This document shows positions 1 through 10,567 of a DNA stretch of 64,000 bases, in pieces (the stretch's first letter is position 1; the number at the start of each line of letters is the position of its first letter). A model generated the notes under the pieces. It worked only from the letters and a program-made list of their open reading frames with translations. It ran no database searches and was not told the origin of the DNA. Source of the DNA: Chlorops oryzae (Eukaryota; Arthropoda; Insecta; Diptera; Chloropidae); contig CM035807.1 in the NCBI GenBank assembly GCA_020466095.1, forward strand, positions 55,846,555 through 55,910,554. The letters run 5' to 3'. The position numbers and the translations under genes were made by a program.

Positions 1-3000
1 TTTAATACGTGTAGGCATTGCAACTATTTTGAATAATTCAAATTCCTGTTGATTGACTAAAGGAAGTTCGGCAACAAAAATGATATGAGATCTTACGGCA
101 GCTCCTTTGAAATTTGACGTAACTCTCCAGTTAACTGCTGTGGTGTGAGAATAGACAGACTGATAATTCCATGATTGCAATGATAAGCGCAGTAAATAAT
201 TCCGTTTGAATCTTTTGTAATTCAGTTGCAAGCATGTTAAGCTCTATTGCTAATGACATCAAAGTTTGAGATTGCTTTATTTGAGATGTTCCATCAGTCA
301 GATTGTTTAGGTCTTTGCGAATTGCTTTCCGTAACTGTAAAAGTAGTTCCTTGCTGTTACTTTCATCTTGCTTTAAAATGTTGATCGTGGAGCCTTTGAG
401 GGTAGTTTGATTTTTAATTATCAGCAGCAGATAATCTTCGTTATGTTTTACACTGTGTATTAGTTATATTTTTCACGGTTTTTAATGCATCCCTTCTTTT
501 TCGATTCGGCGCTAATAAATCTCCTGCTTGACTGAGTTGACTCCAAGTAAGATGCAGCTGTGGTGTTATTGGTTCGCATGTTTCACGAATGACTGAATTT
601 GCGCACAGCCTTGAAAAATCAGTTGTGCCGTCCTTAACCTATTTTTTTTCCCCAAAGTTGTTTAAAGTCATAGTAAATGATAAAATTCCAAGTGCCTGTT
701 ATCGTTTTCAGTGAGCCTAAACCTTCGAAATATAGTCCTGGATGTGCAGGGAACCGTGTTATGTCGACCGACGAAGCAGGAGTAATTGGTAACAAAAGCA
801 ATATTACCAACACAGTGCTGAAAATACCTTGAGGGCAGTTTGAAATTAATTTTCGTTTAAGACCCGTCGCCTCATTTTAATTGTCCCGAATCGATTGTCT
901 CTTGTATGGGCTTTGTGAACTAGTTCTTGCCTCGACTTCGGGATAATCGTTGTGGTCATCCAAAAATGGCCATTGGCGGGCTTGATATCAATAACTCTCA
1001 CCTATCCGTCGTCACCCTTGTAAACACGGGCGATTCGTGCAAAGAGCCATTGAAGAGCTGGTGTGCTGTCTTTCTTTATAATTACAAGCATGCGGTGGCG
1101 TTTGGTTATGGTGTCTTCTATTTTGCTCGCTCTTGTAGCTCATGTAAATATTTCTCAGTCCACTCCTTCCAAATTTTGTGTTTAAATTCTGATATAATTT
1201 CCAGTGTGTATCTAATGATACTTCCATGCTGGATACTTAACCACTGTGCAGCCGCCAGATTGACACCAGCAAGACCGTTTATCACATCAGGGGTTGAATA
1301 TTTTGAACCTGTGTGGATACACCACAAAATAAGGGGGAAAAGACCGGATAAGGCCTACATCGCAGTGTTCTGTTGCTTCGCGTCAAAGGCTGTACACATG
1401 AAAGTTTTCTCTAACCTGTTGACAGACGCATTTATAGCTGCAATGAGACGATTCATCAGCAGAAGAGGACATTGCAAAATATTTTATTTTGCCAATGCCA
1501 CCAAATTCGTCGGTGCAAGCAACAAATTGACCGAACTAAAAGAAACCATAAATTCTCATGACGCTCAAGAAAAAATCAGACAAGTACGCAGTGACCAATC
1601 GACAGATTTTAAGTTAATACAACCTCGCGCTCCTCATTTCAGTGGCCTGTGGGAGGCTGCAGTCAAATCCGCTAAATATTTGTTGCTTCGAAGTGTTTTA
1701 GCCGCGCCTTTGACATATGAGGAATTAGAAACTGTAGTCGTTGAAATTGAATCAATTTTAAAATCACGACCCATTACGCCGTTGTCATCAAATTGCAATG
1801 ACTTCCAAGCACTTACACTGGGACACTTCCTCGTTAACGAAACATAACCTACGGCAGTCGATTCAAATGCCACGCGCATGGAAGTATTATTAGATACACA
1901 CTGGAAATTACATCAGAATTTAAACTCAAAATTTGGAAGGAGCGAAGTGAGAAATATTTACATGAGCTACAAGAGCGAGCAAAATAGAAGACACCATAAC
2001 CAAACGTCACCGAAGGCATGCTTGTAATTAAAAAGAAAGACAGCACACCAGCTCTTCAATGGCTCTTTGCACGAATCGCCCGTGTTTAGAAGGGTGACGA
2101 CGGATAGGTGAGAGTTATTGATATCAAGCCCGCCAATGGCCATTTTGGGATGACCACAACGATTATCCCGAAATCGAGGCAAGAACTAGTTCACAAAGCC
2201 CATACAAGAGACAATCGATTCGGGACAATTAAAATGAGGCGACGGGTCTTAAACAAAAATTAATTTCAAACTGCTCTCAAGATATTTTCAGCACTGTGTT
2301 GGTAATATTGCTTTTGTTACCAATTACTCCTGTTTCGTCGGTCGACATAACACGGTTCCCTGCACATCCAGGACTATATTTCGAAGGTTTAGGCTCACTG
2401 AAAACCATAACAGGCACTTGGAATTTCATCATTTACTATGACTTTAAACAACTTTGGGGAAAAACAAATTGGTTAAAGACGGCACAACTGATTTTTCAAG
2501 GCTGTGCGCAAATTCAGTCATTCGTGAAACATGCGAACCAATAACACCACAGCTGCATCTTACTTGGAGTCAACTCAGTCAAGCAGGAGATTTATTAGCG
2601 CCGAATCGAAAAAGAAGGGCTGCATTAAAAACCGTGAGAAATATAACTAATACACAGTGTAAAACATAACGAAGATTATCTGCTGCTGATAATTAAAAGT
2701 CAAACTACCCTCAAAGGCTCCACGATCAACATTTTAAAGCAAGATGAAAGTAACAGCAAGGAACTACTTTTACAGTTACGGAAAGCAATTTGCAAAGACC
2801 TAAATAATCTGACTGATGGAACATCTCAAATAAAGCAATCTTAATCTTTGATGTCATTAGCAATAGAGCTTAACATGCTTGCAACTGAATTACAAAAGAT
2901 TCAAACGGAATTATTTACTGCGCTTATCATTGCAATCATGGAATTATCAGTCTGTCCATTCTCACACCACAGCAGTTAACTGGAGAGTTACGTCAAGTTT

Positions 3001-3128
3001 AAAACTAATAATTTGTTGCAACTGTACAAAATAATGACCATCATATCATTTTTGTTGCCGAACTTCCTTTAGTCAATCAACAGGAATTTGAATTATTCAA
3101 AATAGTTGCAATGCCTACACGTATTAAA
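1..3128. repeat. Large inverted repeat (arms 1-1229 and 1876-3128)
   Basis: The first ~1.23 kb reads as the reverse complement of 1876-3128 with scattered mismatches and small indels; for example the first bases, starting tttaatacgtgtaggc, pair with gcctacacgtattaaa at 3113-3128. The left arm may extend outside the window. The arms carry the integrase C-terminus and the envelope N-terminal half of a BEL/Pao element in opposite orientations, and the ~645-bp spacer holds the integrase core only once. This is a foldback duplication of an element fragment, not the terminal inverted repeats of a DNA transposon. Confidence 0.9.
1242..2230 (+). pseudogene. BEL/Pao integrase core and C-terminus, decayed
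   Basis: The reading frame to 1845 shows BEL/Pao integrase features: ARPFITSGVEYFEP (start of the catalytic core), KAYIAVFCCFASKAVHMK, the stretch before the second Asp (FYFANATKFVGASN, where the expected D-N-G is replaced), and NDFQALTLGHFLV before the C-terminal domain. A stop at about 1845 interrupts the frame. The C-terminal part continues in other frames, including GMLVIKKKDSTPALQW and a VRVIDIKPANG-like strand near 2110-2150. Loss of a catalytic Asp and several frame breaks make it non-functional. It matches the integrase start of the BEL element at the right end of the window in order and wording, so the two belong to related lineages. Confidence 0.82.
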
Positions 3129-3886
3129 AACGCAACACCATACTTCCAAACGCAGACTTTATTGCTTCCAGTAAACAAAGGGATGAATATGTTATGTTAA
3201 GCACATACCAATTAGACAGATGTACACCAGTTGAGAACGGCGGTTTCCTATTCCCCAACCTTCAAGTACGAATGGGTCGAAAAACGGACAGTTACTCATG
3301 CAAAATATTCCTCTTCAATAATAAAACTTCTCCAAATTGCCATTGTCGTCATTCTCAAAGCAACATTCTCCTTATCCCAATGCATCAACCAAATCATTGG
3401 ATCTACGCAAATTTGGCACCAACAGAAATCACAGCTGTGTGTGGACGTGACATCATTTATCTAACTATCATGCTTACTGGAATATTTGCGATTGAACCAA
3501 TTTGTGTCGTCAAAAGCAACACCATTACAATTCGAGGGCACGAAGAAAATGTAATCGTAATACACAATCCGTACGCAACATTCGGAAATATTTCATCCAT
3601 AGAAAAATCAACTTAAACAAAAAAGGTTTTAGAGCCAGAATCCAGCTTTGAGTCTAACTTGGAACAACTCACCACTTTCCACAAACAACTCCATGACGTC
3701 AAAAATCTTCGAGCTGAGATACAATCATATGCGACCCAGCGTAACGGTATCAGCTTCACAACTTTATCTTTATCAATACTCATACTTATGATCTTTACAG
3801 TCCGGAAATCACGAATCACGAATCAATGCCCAAAGAATTCCTTGATTCACTTACCCGCAGCTCCAGAGCCGATGCCACGTCAATAA
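2296..3886 (+). pseudogene. Envelope-like glycoprotein remnant of a BEL/Pao element
   Basis: Downstream of the integrase lie three out-of-phase open stretches that look like an insect retroelement envelope of the baculovirus-F-like class: a hydrophobic leader at 2296-2340 followed by GLYFEGLGSLKTITGTWN, a basic furin-type cluster (RKRR) near 2610, a Cys-containing ectodomain at 3194-3616, and a single membrane segment near the C-terminus (about 3750-3805). Several frame breaks separate these parts, so it cannot make a full glycoprotein. Position after integrase, leader, cleavage site and terminal membrane helix support the call; the family assignment is by recall of the general architecture only. 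Confidence 0.68.
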
Positions 3887-4084
3887 ATATCACAAATTTG
3901 AAGCAAATGTGTGGATTCGCAACGCGATGGAGATTTTCAGAAATCTGAATTTATGGTTTTACGAATCGCTCAACGCAGCGGAGATTGTTAATACATAAGA
4001 TAAACAAACAAATACAGCCACTTGCACAGAAACAAAAGAATAAAATCAAAAGGAAAAGCTCAAAAAAAAGTTTAAAAAATGAAT

Positions 4085-4345
4085 ATTGTCAATTAAGCAT
4101 AATTGCAGTTTGAAATGCGGTCAATGCTCTAAAAGTGTTGAAAAATTTGTTTCAATACTTTTTCCACATTGCTGTTTTCACATAATCTTCAATTTTGTCA
4201 ATAATAAATAATTTATTGAATTATGATATAACTAGTGAATTGTAAGCATTATTTTTGTATAAAAGCCTATACAAAATTCAATAAAACATGCATAAAGATT
4301 AATCTCTTGCCTTGCATTAATGGTTCTAGTGTTTTACTAGAGTCA
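4085..4345 (+). other. Possible 3' LTR remnant of the 1-3.9 kb BEL/Pao element
   Basis: After the envelope remnant comes AT-rich sequence with a TATA-like box (ttgtataaaagcc, about 4255) followed within 30 bp by an AATAAA signal (aataaaacatgc, about 4279). This TATA-to-polyA spacing is typical of retroelement LTRs. No second copy is in the window, so its borders cannot be fixed. The stretch 3887-4085 holds nothing else I can name. Confidence 0.3.
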
Positions 4346-4520
4346 CTTTCGCAATACAATTTTTAGCACAAGTTGAATTACCTGGGCTTAAAAGGTTAGC
4401 AATTAACACACACTCAAAAAATACATTCATTTGCGCTTAAGAGCAAGTTCTTAAGGCAAAATTGTACAGCACCTCTAACAAACAAATTCTCCTCAGGGAA
4501 TTCTCAAGAGTGTGTTATTC

Positions 4521-4544
4521 ATATAAAAAAAATTTTTTTTATAT
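4521..4544. repeat. Perfect 24-bp AT palindrome
   Basis: ATAT followed by eight A, eight T and ATAT forms a perfect palindrome. It lies in an otherwise featureless AT-rich stretch (4346-4828) between the BEL remnant and the protease remnant. Confidence 0.85.
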
Positions 4545-4828
4545 AAAATAAATCATTTAATAAAGTGCAACGGCATAAAGGTATCAGATGTACAATGAGA
4601 AAATTGCAAAAGTCTTTCAGTTGGGACTCGGCGCAGATTATTCTTTTAGTCTCGTACTTTATTCAGGGTAAGCAAGAAGACGGCGCAAATAAGACTTTGG
4701 AGCTACGGTAATTATACAATTAGTCATACACAAGCATATACCGAAAAAAGATTTGTTGGACACATACAGGATAGGGAATAAATAAATCAGTATCACACAC
4801 GAGGAATATAAAAGCCTACTTAGTTTTT

Positions 4829-5443
4829 AGTAACCAACGGTTGAGCGATGTGCATATCAATGTTTTCATGAACTGGCTAATAGACTTGCACTTTTCAGTT
4901 CATAAGAACGAACACCGTTTTAGTTCATTTGCCTACGCAACCGTTAAAGCAGCAAGAAAAACAACCAACACGTCAGTAGCAGAAATGAGAACAAAACTTT
5001 TACTCGAAGACATTGATGTATACACGACTAATACTTTCGTGTTTCCTTTTTGCGAAAACAACCATTGGATGCTGGTGGTAGTACATTGAGATTGTGTTTA
5101 TATTCTCCCTTAAACCACATATCCAGGAAAAAATGAATAATATTAAATTTTTTTTGAATTTGTCAACCACATAGCAAAGAATGGTTTTTTCACAAAAAAG
5201 AGATTTTGTATATCCTAATTGTCCGCAACAAAATATGAAATAGAATATGGTTTCTTTATTTTAAAGTTCGCCGAAAATTTTTTAAAATGCATAGCAAACA
5301 AAGACGATTACAAGCCATATCAAAACTTATTTCAGAAACTTATCCAGAGAATTTTACGCGGGAATAGTCAGAGATTGGCAATTACAAAAAGCATGAAAAA
5401 CCATAACGAGAATATCAAAAAACGAACGAACCAGCTTAAATAA
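4829..5443 (+). pseudogene. Ulp1/SENP-type (C48) cysteine protease remnant
   Basis: The first open stretch (about 4829-5089) resembles the N-terminal part of a Ulp1 protease fold: INVFMNWLIDLHF, then FVFPFCENNHWMLVVVH, with the catalytic His in N-H-W. A broken stretch follows (IFSLKPHIQEK at about 5105-5135). NCPQQ at about 5217-5232 and EYGFFILKFAENFLK at about 5248-5292 match the usual order of oxyanion Gln and D-C-G-x-F active site. The nucleophile position reads tat (Tyr) where tgt (Cys) is expected, and at least two frame breaks are present, so this is a dead copy. Ulp1-like proteases occur both as host desumoylases and inside several DNA transposons; the context cannot tell which. Confidence 0.6.
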
Positions 5444-5923
5444 AATCTTTACATTTTTAAATAAAGAAAAAATAAAAATAAAATAGTCAAAAATAAGTTC
5501 ATAATATATGGAAAAAATTTCAGTGTTAAGATAAACGGTAAAAATAAATTTTCAATCAAAATCTGTTAATAAACAGAGTCGAACTAAATCGTTAATTGAA
5601 ATTTTGATATGAAGTTACAAATTAAAGCATTGTGATCGTGGGCTTAGACTGATTGCACAACCGTTGCCGTCTGCCAAATCTTCTTGGTTTCATATTTCAT
5701 CCATTTCATTTGGACGATTGCTGCTAAGGCTAATTTCACAATCGCACAGGCGGAGACTTGGCACTGGTTCCTGTTGTTGCACTTTTTGTGGTGAAGATTG
5801 GGATATATAACATGGTTTTGGCGTCTCTGACTCGCAACACCACGCAGCAAAGTTGCTTAATAGTAACCTTGTCACAGATATTCACAATGTGAAAATTCCT
5901 ATTGCTTCGGAAGAGATATCAGT
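5444..5923. other. No recognisable feature
   Basis: AT-rich sequence followed by a GC-richer part (5640-5900). Short antisense open stretches here do not resemble any family I recognise. This is the left flank of the piggyBac insertion; its continuation is at 8056. Confidence 0.5.
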
Positions 5924-6058
5924 TTAACCCATTATATGCCGGTACTAAAAATACGATGCATTTAGGCTTGAGTTTGGTTTTGCAAACTTCGAGTGGTGTA
6001 ATTAAGAGATTTTAGCGTTGTTGAAAAAATACAAATTTTTTATTGGGAGAAATGGGGT

Positions 6059-6074
6059 GGTCGATATATCGACC
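6059..6074. promoter_or_regulatory. Subterminal 16-bp palindrome, left side
   Basis: GGTCGATATATCGACC is a perfect palindrome 135 bp from the left end of the piggyBac-type element. Probable transposase-binding site by analogy with internal repeats of the T. ni piggyBac; inferred. Confidence 0.6.
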
Positions 6075-6092
6075 AAAGGCAGAATCACTATA

Positions 6093-7668
6093 CACTGCGC
6101 GCCCTTTGAAAAGCACATATAACACATTTTTGTTTATATATAGCTCTCAATCCATATAAGTGAGAGCATTAAATTTTTTTTGTATTGAAGGCGGCACATC
6201 AATCCCTTATTTAATCCCGCTTAAATGGCTGAAATATGTGGAGCGGTGAAGTTTTTATTAATTTTTGAACGAATCAACTCCAAAAAAGGATCATTAAATT
6301 TGCACCACTTGAATAGAACACCTTTAAAAAAAGCGAGTTTTCAACATTTTCTTGTCTGACCTTTATTTATACATATGTAAATAAAACGTAGTTACAACAT
6401 TTTCCATAAAAAAGAACATCTTTTGATAATGGGTGGAACCCGCTTTGTTGGTTATAACTTCAAGCACCCTGTTTGGGATGGACTCGTTCATTGAAGTAAT
6501 ATAAGAAAAAGGAATGGTGTTCCAAGCGTGTTTTACGGCGTCAATTAGTTCGCAAACACTTGAAAATTGTTTTCCAGGTTCATAGACCTTTCGAGTAACC
6601 CAACCCCAAACGTTTTCTATGGTGTTTAAGTCTGGTGAATATATGGATACCAGCTTAAAAGCGCTACGTTTTGCTTTAGTATGTTGGACTTTACAGCCCG
6701 GGCAGTGTGAATCGGAGCGGTATCATGTTGGTAAGTCCATTGCAAAGGTCCGAAAATCTCGCTAAAACAAGGAAACGTCTTCTGAAGCACACCACAGTAA
6801 ACCGTTGCATTCATAGCCGAAGTAAAAAATTGCAGTTCACAAGTGCCGAAAGATGAGATCGCTCCCCACAGCTTCACACCGCCTGCTCGACTGCGATTAC
6901 GGTCCAAATAGTGTTTTTCTTGTATTAATACATCAAAATAAGAACATTAGCCATCGAATCTTTCCAAATGACATTTTTTTCTCACCTGAGAACACAACAC
7001 GATGCGATTTGGTAGTCCACGACAGGTTGGCGCGGCAGAATTTTAGGTAATGCTCCTTACCGGCGAGGTTGAGTGGGGCTTTCTTCTTAGTATTTAGTCT
7101 TTGAACATGGTCGGCCCTCGATATAAAACGCCTTATTGTAGTTTAACTCCCATTAACACCTGATTTTTGTCTTATCTTTCCTATGGAGTCGTGCGAGTTT
7201 GAGGAGATTCTTAAAATAAGTCGCTTGTCCGCCTCAGGAAGGACACAGTGCGTTCGGCCTAACATGTTTTTCCTATGTTTGGCTTCATTTAAACAAAAGG
7301 AAGATATAACTTTTCGGCTTTTTTCGATTTTTTTTTATATTTGCGAAACAGATAGCCCCATATCCTTGTACGCTTTGATTTCGCCTTTTTGGTCTCATTT
7401 AAGGCTTTTCCACAACCAATTTCAATTTTATTTAGCCTCAAAATACGCTATCTCATTAAATTATATAAAAACAAGCAGTTTACGTCGATAGCCACGCAAA
7501 AACCTACTCGATTTGATTAACTGTTCTATTCAAGTGGTGAAAATTTTTTGCATGCTTTTCGTCAACACGAAAACAAAAAAACCAAAATCCTTATAATGTT
7601 TCACTTCCCAAGCATGAAGCAGTTATGTTGAGAATTGGACTGGTGTGCCATTCAAGTGGCGCGGAGTG
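6093..7668 (-). mobile_element. Tc1-like transposon, defective
   Basis: A 1576-bp insert flanked by TA (6091-6092 and 7669-7670). The ends match as an inverted repeat (CACTGCGCGCC against CACTCCGCGCC in reverse complement). A second internal repeat of the motif CACTTGAATAGAACA is present on both sides (6306-6320 and 7522-7536), giving an IR/DR arrangement as seen in several Tc1 families. It carries one decayed transposase gene on the minus strand. Confidence 0.78.
6430..7460 (-). pseudogene. Tc1-type (DD34E) transposase, decayed
   Basis: Read right to left: a helix-turn-helix region (KGEIKAYKDMGLSVSQI near 7400, then ADKRLILRISSNSHDSI near 7220); a segment ending W-T-T-K-S-H-R-V-V-F-S-G-E (about 7000), where the first catalytic Asp is Gly; GGVKLWGAISSFGTCELQF (about 6870); QHDTAPIHTARAVKSNIL with the second Asp (about 6725); and, in another frame, SPDLNTIENVWGWVT with the catalytic Glu (about 6615). 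Family order and spacing are clear. In-frame stops, at least two frameshifts and the D-to-G change make it inactive. Confidence 0.82.
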
Positions 7669-7686
7669 TATAGTGATTCTGCCTTT

Positions 7687-7702
7687 GGTCGATATATCGA
7701 CC
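7687..7702. promoter_or_regulatory. Subterminal 16-bp palindrome, right side, inner copy
   Basis: Same GGTCGATATATCGACC palindrome, 353 bp from the right end. With the left copy it forms the outer arms of a longer inverted repeat (6059-6092 with 7669-7702) into whose centre the Tc1 inserted. Confidence 0.6.
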
Positions 7703-8018
7703 ACCTTTTTTAACTCCTTATAAAACTCATCAAAATAATTTGTTTTTGTTTTCAGAATCTTTTAACAATGATATTTGAAATTTGTTCTGATATTAGAAAA
7801 AAAATTACATTGAAGTTAATAATTTTTCTTTTGGAAAATGGGTGCGGAAAAAAATCTTTAAATGGCTTATCCAATTGGAAGACCCATACCAAAATCCAAT
7901 TGGAAAATTTTTGGAGGTTTGACTATCCGTCTGTTTTCCATAGACCAACCTATCATTTACAAAAAAAATTAAGACTTTATTCGTATCCTTTGATTTTTAG
8001 GATTTTTTAAAAGTTGTT

Positions 8019-8034
8019 GGTCGAGATCTCGACC
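8019..8034. promoter_or_regulatory. Subterminal 16-bp palindrome, right side, outer copy
   Basis: GGTCGAGATCTCGACC lies 21 bp inside the right end. The identical 16-mer occurs at 43859-43874 in the autonomous-type element. Confidence 0.6.
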
Positions 8035-8055
8035 GCCAGGCAGATAATGGGTTAA

Positions 8056-9596
8056 AAGCATTCATGTTGTTTCTACGGAAAGCTGTTCGAGGAGTTACCA
8101 CGCCTCTTCGATCAAATCCATAACATAGAGGAAGAGGTAAAAATTCTGTTTTTAGGCGAAAACAGTGCGGAAAGGTCTGAGTGAAATGCCGTGTTACGAA
8201 AGAGGGGCGATTGCAGTCGTAACTCAAATTCGTAAGTAAACAGTGGAATATTAGTTGTATCACGACAAAAGCAAGCACGTTGAAATAATTTGGCACAGGA
8301 TGACACTTGCTGTAAAATTTTTTAAGGTTTTGGAATTTGAATTGCCCAAGAAAAAAAGGATGTGTTGATATCTGAACGGTCAGCATTGAGATATATGCAT
8401 CCGCTTGCAAATGATACATTGCGGAGTAAAAGATTTCCGGTATCGAGAGAAGATAATGTGACAAGATCTATAAGGTATGATAAGCTGGTGATTATATTTG
8501 GAAACAAATTGGGTGATAAATAAGGTTATGTTAACCAACACGATATGATTCGATCTCAACTAAGTCTGCTTGGTAATTTAAAAGTTGCAATTTGGCAGTT
8601 TTCTCGCTAAGAAATACGGTGGTTGGAGAACGCTTTTAAAGGGTACTTTTTTCGGTGTACGAGTAGTAATCAAAAGTGTGAAGAGAGTTGCCTAGTAAAA
8701 TACTGAAACTACGTTCTTCTAATCCCTAGCTGAAGCACAAAGCTTAACCTCTCTAATATAAAAAATGTTTATCTGCTGAATGCATAAAGAACGACAGCAC
8801 TCTTAAAAAACCCGAGTAAGACATTTTTTTGCTTTTGTGGGAGCAAGAAAAAGTCTTAGTAAAAAAGGCTTTTGAATATCAAACCAGTCAAAAACGTCTG
8901 AATAAAAATGATTTGCCGAGTAAGAAAAATATCAAAAACCTCTTCTATTATTGGAAACAAAATTGTGCACAGTCCTTGTCAGCATAGGCGGATTTAAGGG
9001 GGCGGGCATGGCGGCCCGGGCCCTCCCCTTGAAGCACCACATTTGATCAAAATAAAGTACTATTTTTTATAAAAATCAGGAAAAATTTTTTTTCGAATAT
9101 AATTGTATAATTTGTAGTCGACCTCATGTAAATATTTTATGTATTTTCTTCATATCTGGCTCCAGGTCATTCGATGTTGTTTGAGCAACAGGCATATCTG
9201 ATAAGAAATGCAGAACCTCATATGAAACTTAAAAAATGAACTAGGGTCCGTATGGATTAGCACGTTTATCAAACAATGAAAAATCTTCTTAAATAACTTT
9301 AACCATGTCTTATATAATTTGGTGTACTGAAAATTGGGAAAATATTGAAAAAAATCCATCACGTAAGAGTTTGCAGAAAATCGCGAATTTGTTTTTTATC
9401 CCATTAATTTTTTGTAACACAGTTTTCTCAAATATTCTAAATCCTGTTGTAAAATTTTCAAAAGTTTTGTACACAAAAAACACCAGACTATAAACTATCA
9501 TTAAAAATATCATATATGTACTTTTATAAATTAATGGTGCAAAATGTTGTTCAAAGTAAAAAAACAAAAATTGAGAAAATTTAATATTTTCTTTAG
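8056..9596. other. No gene recognised; possible hAT-end relic near 9000
   Basis: About 1.5 kb of mostly AT-rich sequence. A sharply GC-rich patch at 8991-9035 (ggcggatttaagggggcggg, then ggcggcccgggccc) resembles the ends of some hAT-type elements by memory, but no partner end or coding sequence was found. Antisense open stretches at 7997-8464 match no family I know. Confidence 0.35.
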
Positions 9597-9600
9597 TTTG

Positions 9601-10157
9601 TATGATGTCCCTTTTTAATCAGGACTTTCTGTCGGAAAGTCCTTTATTGATGATAATGGAACATCAGTATTTTTGGTGAAAAAGAAAGAGGCAAAGTCTT
9701 TTTCTGGTGGCGGTTGCTACGCCTTATTTTTATTCTTAGGCGACTGGAACGCCTGGATTCAAGTTTGAACATTGAATGTATTCTTAGAGCTAAAAAATCT
9801 ATATTTATATCATTTTTACATATGGTTCTTAGTTGCTATTTTTCGTTTGCTTATCTACGGTGTCGAATGGAAAAGGGTCACTTGGATTTTCCCAACTACC
9901 GGGGTCGTATTGCAAATGACACATATACTGCAGTTGGTGCATTGTTCTTGCTTTGACCTTTTTTTTTAGTGTTTGAGCAATAAAGTTGATTTGAGTCATC
10001 GTAAAAAATGAGCATTGTTTGTAAGTGCAAGTAGTAAAAGAAAATAGCATAACTGCCTGTGGGAAATATCGCGTGAGTGACTTTAAGTGAGTGATTAATA
10101 TGAATGTCAGTAGGGAATATTACTTAAGTGACTTTAAGTGACCGTTTGTCCATAACA
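9601..10157 (-). repeat. 3' LTR of the 412/mdg1-like element
   Basis: 557 bp, direct copy of 24655-25210. On the coding strand it runs from TGTTATGGAC to GGGACATCATA; the 3' end is TA rather than the usual CA. This border is supported by the TTTG duplication and by the primer site starting directly after the copy at 24655. Confidence 0.88.
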
Positions 10158-10175
10158 CCTCCCTTTTTGGGGGGA
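10158..10175 (-). other. Polypurine tract
   Basis: On the minus strand a run of G and A (CCCCCAAAAAGGGAGG) abuts the start of the 3' LTR, as expected for the plus-strand DNA primer. The stretch 10176-10567 is the AT-rich 3' untranslated part of the element with no ORF. Confidence 0.75.
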
Positions 10176-10567
10176 AAAAAAATTGAAAGTATAGAGATTT
10201 TTTTTTCTTTATTTTTATGTTAGTTTTGATAATAATATATAATGTATGGGTATATGCCTTATTTAAAAGTAATTATTAGAAATACTTAGATACTAGCGGC
10301 CGTTTATTAAATGATATTTTAAGTTTAATGAGTTTCGTTACACAGAAAATTAATTTATTTTACTGAAAATTTATTTTATTATAAATTTGTTTCAATTAAT
10401 ATATTAAGCTAATTTGAATCTATTTTTATGTACAGTTGTAGCTTTTGAATTAATATCGATCGTGCAGTTGCCCATGCTGTCAGTTTCGAGTACTTTGTAT
10501 GGACCTTTAAAGACGCTGTCTAATTTATGGCCGGCGTCATTTTTTTGATAAACCATGTCGTTTTTCT

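Larger units (their letters stand above)
5924..8055. mobile_element. Non-autonomous piggyBac-type element (TTAA ends) with a nested Tc1
   Basis: The left end TTAACCCATTATATGCC (from 5924) matches the reverse complement of the right end GGCAGATAATGGGTTAA (to 8055) at 16 of 17 positions, and TTAA is the piggyBac target duplication. Without the Tc1 insert (6093-7668) the element would be about 550 bp and has no transposase. Both ends carry 16-bp palindromes of the form GGTCGA-N-AT-N-TCGACC (6059-6074, 7687-7702, 8019-8034), also present in the autonomous-type piggyBac at 43723-46968. That element is the likely source of mobilising enzyme for this family, by inference. Confidence 0.85.

Noticed and set aside
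1..3128. Foldback DNA transposon
   Set aside because: Arms are coding remnants of BEL integrase and envelope; no target duplication can be seen at the right arm end and the element reads on past 3128 in the same gene.
8991..9035. GC-rich patch resembling a hAT-type terminal sequence
   Set aside because: No partner repeat, target duplication or transposase found within reach; only a vague resemblance.
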